The position numbers were made by a program, and so were the translations under genes. Positions 6,099-9,192 of a stretch of 9,192 bases of DNA are shown here, in pieces (the first letter of the stretch is position 1; each line of letters starts with the position of its first letter). The notes below the pieces were generated by a model, which worked only from the letters and a program-made list of their open reading frames with translations, did no database searches and was not told the origin of the DNA. The stretch covers positions 1 to 9,192 of the forward strand of contig CAZAQL010000104.1 of the NCBI GenBank assembly GCA_964487295.1. The letters run 5' to 3'. Source of the DNA: JAPEKQ01 sp964487295 (GTDB lineage Bacteria; Joyebacterota; Joyebacteria; Joyebacterales; Joyebacteraceae).

Positions 6099-7226
6099 TC
6101 AACCTCCGTAGTAGTAGATCTGGAGCGTCGTCCGGACATCGTCCAGCGACCAGACGCGTCCCGCGAGCGATACCGCGGCCCTCAGCGTGATGGAGTCGTC
6201 CGCGAGGAACGACGCCCCGACGAGGCCGGTCGTGACGACGTCTCCTCCTGTGCCGAGGTCGGGATCCCACGCTCTGACCTGCCACTCGAGCGTCAGCCTC
6301 TGATGGGCAGGCGGCGTCCAGTCGACCTCGAAGAGCGCCCCGCCAACCACCGTCGATGCGTCGGTCCCGCCGCTCGCCTCGGCGAGCACGAGAAACGCGC
6401 CGGTGGTCCGTTCCATTGCCAATCCGACCCGCGTTCGCCGTTGCGTGCCCTCGTCGTAGTCGGGCAGGGGGAGCGTCCGGGCCTGTCCTCCGCGCCGGAG
6501 CTCGCCGTGCGCGAACGACACTCCGCTGCGCATCTCGCGCCCGGGCGGCGTCCACGCTTGTGCCGTGACCAGGTATGATCCGTCCGCGGGACTCGGTGCC
6601 ATGCCGGTTCCCGTCTGGAGTGCCAGGGTCACGTCCACCGGGCCGATGATCACCTCGTAGCCGACGCCCCAGTCCTTCTTGAATCCGAGATCGAGCGGCG
6701 CCAGGGTCTGAGCGAGCGAGCCGTGCGTGTCCCGTATCGGCTCCAGGCCGTGCGCGGGGGCGAAGTGCCCGAGGCGAAGTCTCCTGCCGAGTCCGAGACG
6801 GAGAGAGAGCCAGGCGTTGTGGACCTCGAGAGCCCACGCTTCGTCCGCCGGCGCATCGGAGTCGAACCCGAGTCGGAGCTGGACATCGGCGGTCCCGATG
6901 TCTCCGCCCGGCCCGGACAGCCTGGCGAAGCCCTCGAACCCGATGCTGCTTCGCTGCGCCCCGGGGAGCGTCGAGACGACGCCGTCGTCGTCCGACCAGC
7001 CGACGATCGAGCTGACCTCGAGGGCCCCCCGCGTCAGAAGCTCGGCGCTTGACGCTGCGGGGAGGAGAAGTAGAGCGAACGTGCCGGCGATGACCGCGCG
7101 GACGAGAACGGCGCGCGCGGACAAGAGGCGGACGGGTGCAGCGCGTGCCGTCGCGAGGCGGACTGATACTGCGCGCACGGTCGCGATGCGGACCGGTGTT
7201 GTTCGCACGCTTGCTCTCGGTCTCAC
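6099..7226 (-). CDS. Outer-membrane beta-barrel protein of the metal-responsive operon
   Basis: The frame opens at GTG 7226, 12 nt after the repressor stop, giving 375 aa. A signal peptide (VIAGTFALLLLPAASSA, cut before ELLTRG near residue 62) follows an unusually long Arg-rich leader made of five-residue repeats. TTG at 7124 would give a normal-length signal peptide (MSARAVLVRAVIAGTF...), so the start is uncertain; neither start has a strong ribosome site. The mature part is strand-rich with an alternating polar/hydrophobic pattern (AWLSLRLGLGRRLRLGHFAPAHGLEP, DWGVGYEVIIGPVDVTLALQTG, RVGLAMERTTGAFLVLAEA) and ends DVRTTLQIYYYGG. I read this as an outer-membrane porin-like barrel; 'LRLGHFAPAHGLEP' resembles the first barrel turns of porin-like proteins. 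No family is named with confidence. Position in the operon suggests it is the outer-membrane exit or entry for the ABC system. Confidence 0.78.
   Translation of the reverse strand: MRPRASVRTTPVRIATVRAVSVRLATARAAPVRLLSARAVLVRAVIAGTFALLLLPAASSAELLTRGALEVSSIVGWSDDDGVVSTLPGAQRSSIGFEGFARLSGPGGDIGTADVQLRLGFDSDAPADEAWALEVHNAWLSLRLGLGRRLRLGHFAPAHGLEPIRDTHGSLAQTLAPLDLGFKKDWGVGYEVIIGPVDVTLALQTGTGMAPSPADGSYLVTAQAWTPPGREMRSGVSFAHGELRRGGQARTLPLPDYDEGTQRRTRVGLAMERTTGAFLVLAEASGGTDASTVVGGALFEVDWTPPAHQRLTLEWQVRAWDPDLGTGGDVVTTGLVGASFLADDSITLRAAVSLAGRVWSLDDVRTTLQIYYYGG
7089..7214. repeat. Degenerate 30-bp (15-bp half-unit) tandem repeat at the 5' end of the barrel gene
   Basis: On the plus strand three 30-bp units start GAGGCGGAC (7125), GAGGCGGAC (7155) and GATGCGGAC (7185) and end in TCGC, TCGC and TTGC. 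In the coding frame this gives five-residue steps: VRTTP, VRIAT, VRAVS, VRLAT, ARAAP, VRLLS, ARAVL, VRAVI (7208 down to 7089). The units are a multiple of three, so expansion keeps frame. They lie between the GTG start and the hydrophobic core of the signal peptide. Confidence 0.75.
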
Positions 7227-7238
7227 TGAACTCGCCGC

Positions 7239-7523
7239 CTATCGTCTGAAGTAGCGCTCCATGACCGTCATGAGCTCATCGGTCTTCTCGTTCGCCGCGT
7301 CGACGGAGCCGGACCGCATCGCGTCGGTCACGCAGTGTTCGACGTGCTTCCGCAACACGCGCATGCCGACGGCGCCGAGAGCCGACTGGGCCGCCTGGAT
7401 CTGCGTGACGATATCGATGCAGTACTCGCCGCTCTCCACCATTCGCTTGATGCCTCGGATCTGTCCCTCGATCCTGGAGAGCCGGTTGAGGTTCTCATCG
7501 TGACGGGTCGTGTGGTGCGACAT
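7239..7523 (-). CDS. csoR: CsoR/RcnR-family metal-sensing repressor, copper type
   Basis: A protein of 94 aa. The ATG at 7523 has GGAGG 5 nt upstream; the frame extends to 7688 but crosses its own promoter, so that start is rejected. The family fold is evident: RLSRIEGQIRGIKRMVE helix 1, then YCIDIVTQIQAAQSAL helix 2, then LRKHVEHCV. Metal ligands Cys35, His60 and Cys64 have the C-x24-H-x3-C spacing of Mycobacterium tuberculosis CsoR (36/61/65), and Tyr34 precedes the first Cys as in that protein. RcnR would have His at 64 and CstR a Cys at 60, so Cu(I) is the best prediction. Extra N-terminal histidines (3, 4 and 8) recall the N-terminal ligand of nickel-type RcnR and InrS, so nickel is not excluded. 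Apo-repressor should bind the palindrome at 7607-7625 and shut off this operon, including itself; metal binding should release it. Confidence 0.93.
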   Translation of the reverse strand: MSHHTTRHDENLNRLSRIEGQIRGIKRMVESGEYCIDIVTQIQAAQSALGAVGMRVLRKHVEHCVTDAMRSGSVDAANEKTDELMTVMERYFRR

Positions 7524-7602
7524 GCCGACCTCCGGGTGTGTGCGTGATGCCAACGGGTTGCCTCCAGCGCTCCTCTGTCCGGTCTGTGAACGTCCACTTT
7601 TC

Positions 7603-7631
7603 ATTATATACCCCCAGGGGGTATAAAGCAA
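7603..7631 (-). promoter_or_regulatory. Sigma-70 promoter of the csoR operon
   Basis: On the minus strand TTGCTT (7626-7631), a 17-nt spacer, then a perfect TATAAT (7603-7608). The predicted transcription start is near 7596, leaving a leader of about 73 nt before the repressor ATG at 7523. No other convincing promoter precedes the five genes downstream, which are closely packed, so this one likely drives all six. Confidence 0.85.
7607..7625. promoter_or_regulatory. CsoR operator palindrome
   Basis: TATACCCCCAGGGGGTATA is a perfect 19-bp inverted repeat about a central A. It matches the known form of CsoR-family operators (an AT-flanked run of C facing a run of G, TACC...GGTA). It fills the spacer between the -35 and -10 boxes and overlaps the first bases of the -10, so occupancy by the repressor would block RNA polymerase directly. 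It is the only copy I see in the window. Confidence 0.88.
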
Positions 7632-7664
7632 GTCCGCTCGCATGCTCCGGCGGCCGCCCCTCGC

Positions 7665-7694
7665 TTGACGGTCGCGGACCGGTTCCACTAGGAT
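7665..7694 (+). promoter_or_regulatory. Candidate promoter for the kelch-like lipoprotein
   Basis: TTGACG (7665-7670), an 18-nt spacer and TAGGAT (7689-7694) form a reasonable sigma-70 promoter, divergent from the csoR promoter about 34 bp away. Transcription would start near 7701, giving a leader of about 168 nt that contains the tandem repeats and the hairpin. It is too far from the CsoR palindrome for simple blocking. Confidence 0.5.
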
Positions 7695-7789
7695 GGCGGC
7701 CGCGCGCGTGGCGGCGAGAGCGCGCCCGGATGGCGGCCGCGCGCGTGGCGGCGAGAGCGCGCCCGGATGGCGACCGCGCGCGTGGCGGC
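7691..7789. repeat. 37-bp GC-rich tandem repeat (2.7 copies)
   Basis: Units start at 7691, 7728 and 7765, each opening GGATGGCG(G/A)CCGCGCGCGT. The first two are identical over 37 bp (7691-7727 and 7728-7764). The third diverges after about 25 bp. The unit is not a multiple of three and contains an alternating CGCGCGCG tract. No gene is supported here; it lies in the predicted 5' leader of the kelch-like gene. Confidence 0.9.
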
Positions 7790-7820
7790 AACAAGGCGTT
7801 TCGGAGCGGAGACGGAAGGC

Positions 7821-7844
7821 GCGTTCTCTCGCGTGAGAGAACGC
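7821..7844. promoter_or_regulatory. Perfect hairpin / inverted repeat in the kelch-gene leader
   Basis: GCGTTCTCTC (7821-7830) pairs perfectly with GAGAGAACGC (7835-7844) across the tetranucleotide GCGT. It ends 24 nt before the ATG at 7869 and about 10 nt before the Shine-Dalgarno site. It could be an mRNA stem affecting translation or stability, or a dyad operator in DNA. No T-run follows, so a terminator is less likely. Confidence 0.6.
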
Positions 7845-7868
7845 CCCTCAATCGACTGGAGGTCTGGC

Positions 7869-8798
7869 ATGCGATCGTGGACCGCAGTGATCCTGGTGCT
7901 CCTCGCATTGCCCGCGGCGATCATCGTGGCGGGATGCAGTTCCTCGAGTTCTCCTTCCAGCGCGATGCCCTGGTACGTCGACGCGGAGTGGACGGCGGGG
8001 GCGAGCTTCACGAAGGGCAGCACTCTGGGCGCGGCGCTCGCGTGGGACGGCGACGGCTCGCTCTACACGTGCAGCGGTTACATCTCCGGTCAGCAGGACG
8101 AGTTCTGGATGTACGACATCGCGGCGGACAGCTGGACCGAGCTCGGTCCGCCGGCCGTCAGCGCCTACTGGTCCACCTGCATGGCATGGACCGGTGGGGA
8201 CGAGATGTACGCGACGTACGGCAACGGCACGACCGGCTTCTACCGGTACACGATCTCGACCGACTCGTGGACGCAAATGGAGTCGTTTCCGGAGGCGGGT
8301 GTTCGACGCATGGGCCAGTGCATCGTGTGGCCCGGCGAGGGCGACTTCGTCTACGTGGCGAAGGGCGATAACAGCAGCGTTTTCTGCCGCTACAACACGG
8401 TCGCCGACAGCTGGGCGTACATGGCGCCTGTTCCGAACACCATGGGCGACGGCACGCAGATCGCCTGGGGCGGCGGCACGAGCATCTTCGCGGCCGCCGA
8501 CGACCAGCAGTTCTTCGAGTACGACATCGGTGCGGACGCCTGGGAGACCCGCGCTCCCTACCCGGATGCGCTCAACTTCGGCGCCTGGCTCTGCTATGAT
8601 GGGGACGAGTCGCTCGTGCTCTCCCGCGGTGACACGACCGCCACTCTGTGGAGGTACGACATCCCCGGGGATAGCTGGGAGTCGCTCGAGGACGCGCCCG
8701 TCACGATGACGTTCGGCGGGACGATGGTCGTCGTCGACGATATCCTCTACATGCTGCCGGGAGGGGGCTCGACGGACTTCTGGGTCCTCGGCCGCTAG
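7869..8798 (+). CDS. Kelch-like beta-propeller lipoprotein
   Basis: A protein of 309 aa from the ATG at 7869, with GGAGG 6 nt upstream. The frame extends upstream to 7767 through repeat DNA, but that part has no ribosome site. The N-terminus (MRSWTAVILVLLALPAAIIV) leads to AGC, a lipobox with Cys23, followed by a Ser-rich linker. The mature chain has at least five kelch-type motifs, each an aromatic-x-Y-D-x-x-x-D-S-W pattern: FWMYDIAADSW (79-89), FYRYTISTDSW (114-124), FCRYNTVADSW (162-172), FFEYDIGADAW (205-215) and LWRYDIPGDSW (250-260). A sixth blade without that motif is likely at the C-terminus (FGGTMVVVDDILYMLPGGG). Propellers of this kind usually bind partners or glycans; no catalytic residues are visible. 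It is lipid-anchored, and its function is unknown. Divergent from the csoR operon; the next gene downstream shares its strand. Confidence 0.88.
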   Translation: MRSWTAVILVLLALPAAIIVAGCSSSSSPSSAMPWYVDAEWTAGASFTKGSTLGAALAWDGDGSLYTCSGYISGQQDEFWMYDIAADSWTELGPPAVSAYWSTCMAWTGGDEMYATYGNGTTGFYRYTISTDSWTQMESFPEAGVRRMGQCIVWPGEGDFVYVAKGDNSSVFCRYNTVADSWAYMAPVPNTMGDGTQIAWGGGTSIFAAADDQQFFEYDIGADAWETRAPYPDALNFGAWLCYDGDESLVLSRGDTTATLWRYDIPGDSWESLEDAPVTMTFGGTMVVVDDILYMLPGGGSTDFWVLGR

Positions 8799-8916
8799 GC
8801 GCCACGCGGCACATTCGCCGGGCGCCACGCGGCACATTCGCCAGGCGCCACGCGGCATGCTTGCCGGGCACCACGCGGCGTGTTTGCCAGGCAGTCACCA
8901 CACGACACATTCGCCG
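8798..8916. repeat. 23-bp degenerate tandem repeat (five copies) between two plus-strand genes
   Basis: Units start at 8798 (sharing the last G of the stop codon), 8821, 8844, 8867 and 8890. Each runs from GGC(G/A)CCACGCGGC to TTCGCC or TTGCC. Units 1 and 2 differ at one base, units 3 and 4 drift, and unit 5 carries a 4-base insertion (AGTC) and several changes. The array fills the whole gap between the kelch-like gene and the next start. There are no spacers, so it is not a CRISPR array. Confidence 0.92.
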
Positions 8917-8926
8917 GGGGATGCTC

Positions 8927-9192
8927 ATGTCGAATGCAACAAGGCGGCGCCTGGCGCTTGCGGCGGCCGCGCTCCTGCTCTCCATCTGCTCCTGCGCCCC
9001 CGCGCCGGGGCCACCGAACGTGGTGCTCATCGTCATCGACACACTCCGTCCGGACCACCTGCCGTTCCACGGGTACGGACGGGACACGGCGCCGTTCCTC
9101 TCCGAGCTCGCGGAGGACGGCGTCGTCTTCGAGCGCGTCTACTCGACATCATCCTGGACCGCGCCCGCGACCGCCTCGCTCCTGACGTCGCT
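8927..9192 (+). CDS. Alkaline phosphatase/sulfatase-superfamily lipoprotein (N-terminal part only)
   Basis: The frame stays open to the end of the window (88 codons). I chose the ATG at 8927 because GGGGG lies 6 nt upstream; an ATG at 8921 would add two residues. An Arg-rich n-region and an Ala/Leu core end in ICSC (Cys23), a possible lipobox. NVVLIVIDTLRPDHLPFHGYG (31-51) is the opening beta strand of the Pfam Sulfatase fold, with Asp38 a likely metal ligand. APFLSELAEDGVVFERVYS leads to the nucleophile region SSWTAPATASLLTS. There the sulfatase C/S-x-P-x-R motif is replaced by T78-A-P-A-T. This suggests a threonine nucleophile, as in phosphoglycerol and phosphoethanolamine transferases and some phosphodiesterases, rather than a formylglycine sulfatase. 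The substrate cannot be told from this fragment. Confidence 0.85.
   Translation, partial: MSNATRRRLALAAAALLLSICSCAPAPGPPNVVLIVIDTLRPDHLPFHGYGRDTAPFLSELAEDGVVFERVYSTSSWTAPATASLLTS

Noticed and set aside
3040..7523. Nitrous oxide reductase accessory (nos) cluster, because of FMN-binding, ABC and copper themes
   Set aside because: There is no NosZ, no NosD repeat protein, no NosL-type chaperone and no NosR membrane or ferredoxin domains; the permease is FtsX/MacB type, not NosY.
7239..7688. Longer 149-residue version of the CsoR-family repressor
   Set aside because: The extra N-terminus would be encoded by the promoter and operator themselves; the ATG at 7523 has a strong GGAGG and gives the normal family length.
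7691..8916. CRISPR array
   Set aside because: The repeats are directly adjacent (37-bp and 23-bp units) with no unique spacers and no cas genes in the window.
1..9192. tRNA, rRNA, insertion sequence or phage genes
   Set aside because: I saw no cloverleaf or rRNA-like stretches, no transposase motifs and no terminal inverted repeats with target duplications; this was checked by eye only.

Overview
This is a high-GC window, roughly two thirds G+C by eye, with dense, mostly minus-strand coding. It includes a 10-base run of N, so it is a scaffold assembled across a gap. Lipoproteins with lipoboxes, outer-membrane beta-barrels, consensus sigma-70 promoters and strong Shine-Dalgarno sites point to a didermic bacterium. 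Secreted proteins with Ig-like, kelch-like and calcium-loop features suggest an uncultured high-GC lineage near the FCB group. That placement is inference; no rRNA or marker gene is present.

Layout. (1) Positions 1-1872, minus strand: a two-gene unit of a PorT-like outer-membrane barrel and, 10 nt downstream, a large secreted protein that leaves the window at base 1. (2) 2133-2910, minus strand: one small secreted protein with its own near-perfect sigma-70 promoter (TTGACA-17-TATACT) and a strong hairpin downstream. (3) 3040-7631, minus strand: the centrepiece, a tightly packed six-gene operon. In transcription order it encodes a CsoR-family metal sensor, an outer-membrane barrel, an FMN-binding-domain lipoprotein, a small CPxGCW (DUF4920-like, OB-fold-like) lipoprotein, a MacB/FtsX-type ABC permease and a LolD/MacB-type ATPase. 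A 19-bp perfect CsoR-type palindrome occupies the spacer between the -35 and -10 boxes, so the repressor probably controls the whole unit. (4) 7665-9192, plus strand, divergent: a kelch-like propeller lipoprotein, then the start of an alkaline-phosphatase/sulfatase-superfamily lipoprotein with threonine at the expected nucleophile position. The leader holds 37-bp tandem repeats and a perfect hairpin; the gap between the two genes holds 23-bp tandem repeats.

How the genes work together. The CsoR copy keeps the Cys-His-Cys Cu(I) triad with exact spacing, so the operon is probably derepressed by Cu(I), or by a related thiophilic metal. Its products span cytoplasm (ATPase), inner membrane (permease), periplasm (two lipoproteins, one redox/flavin type and one with a CxxxC motif) and outer membrane (barrel). 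This looks like a metal-responsive envelope transport or redox-repair system; I do not recognise the exact combination as a characterised one. Its gene junctions are coupled (12-nt gap, 1-nt gap, ATGA, TGATG). The exception is the lipoprotein/permease junction, which reads ATTA where ATGA is expected: one base that removes both the stop of one gene and the ATG of the next.
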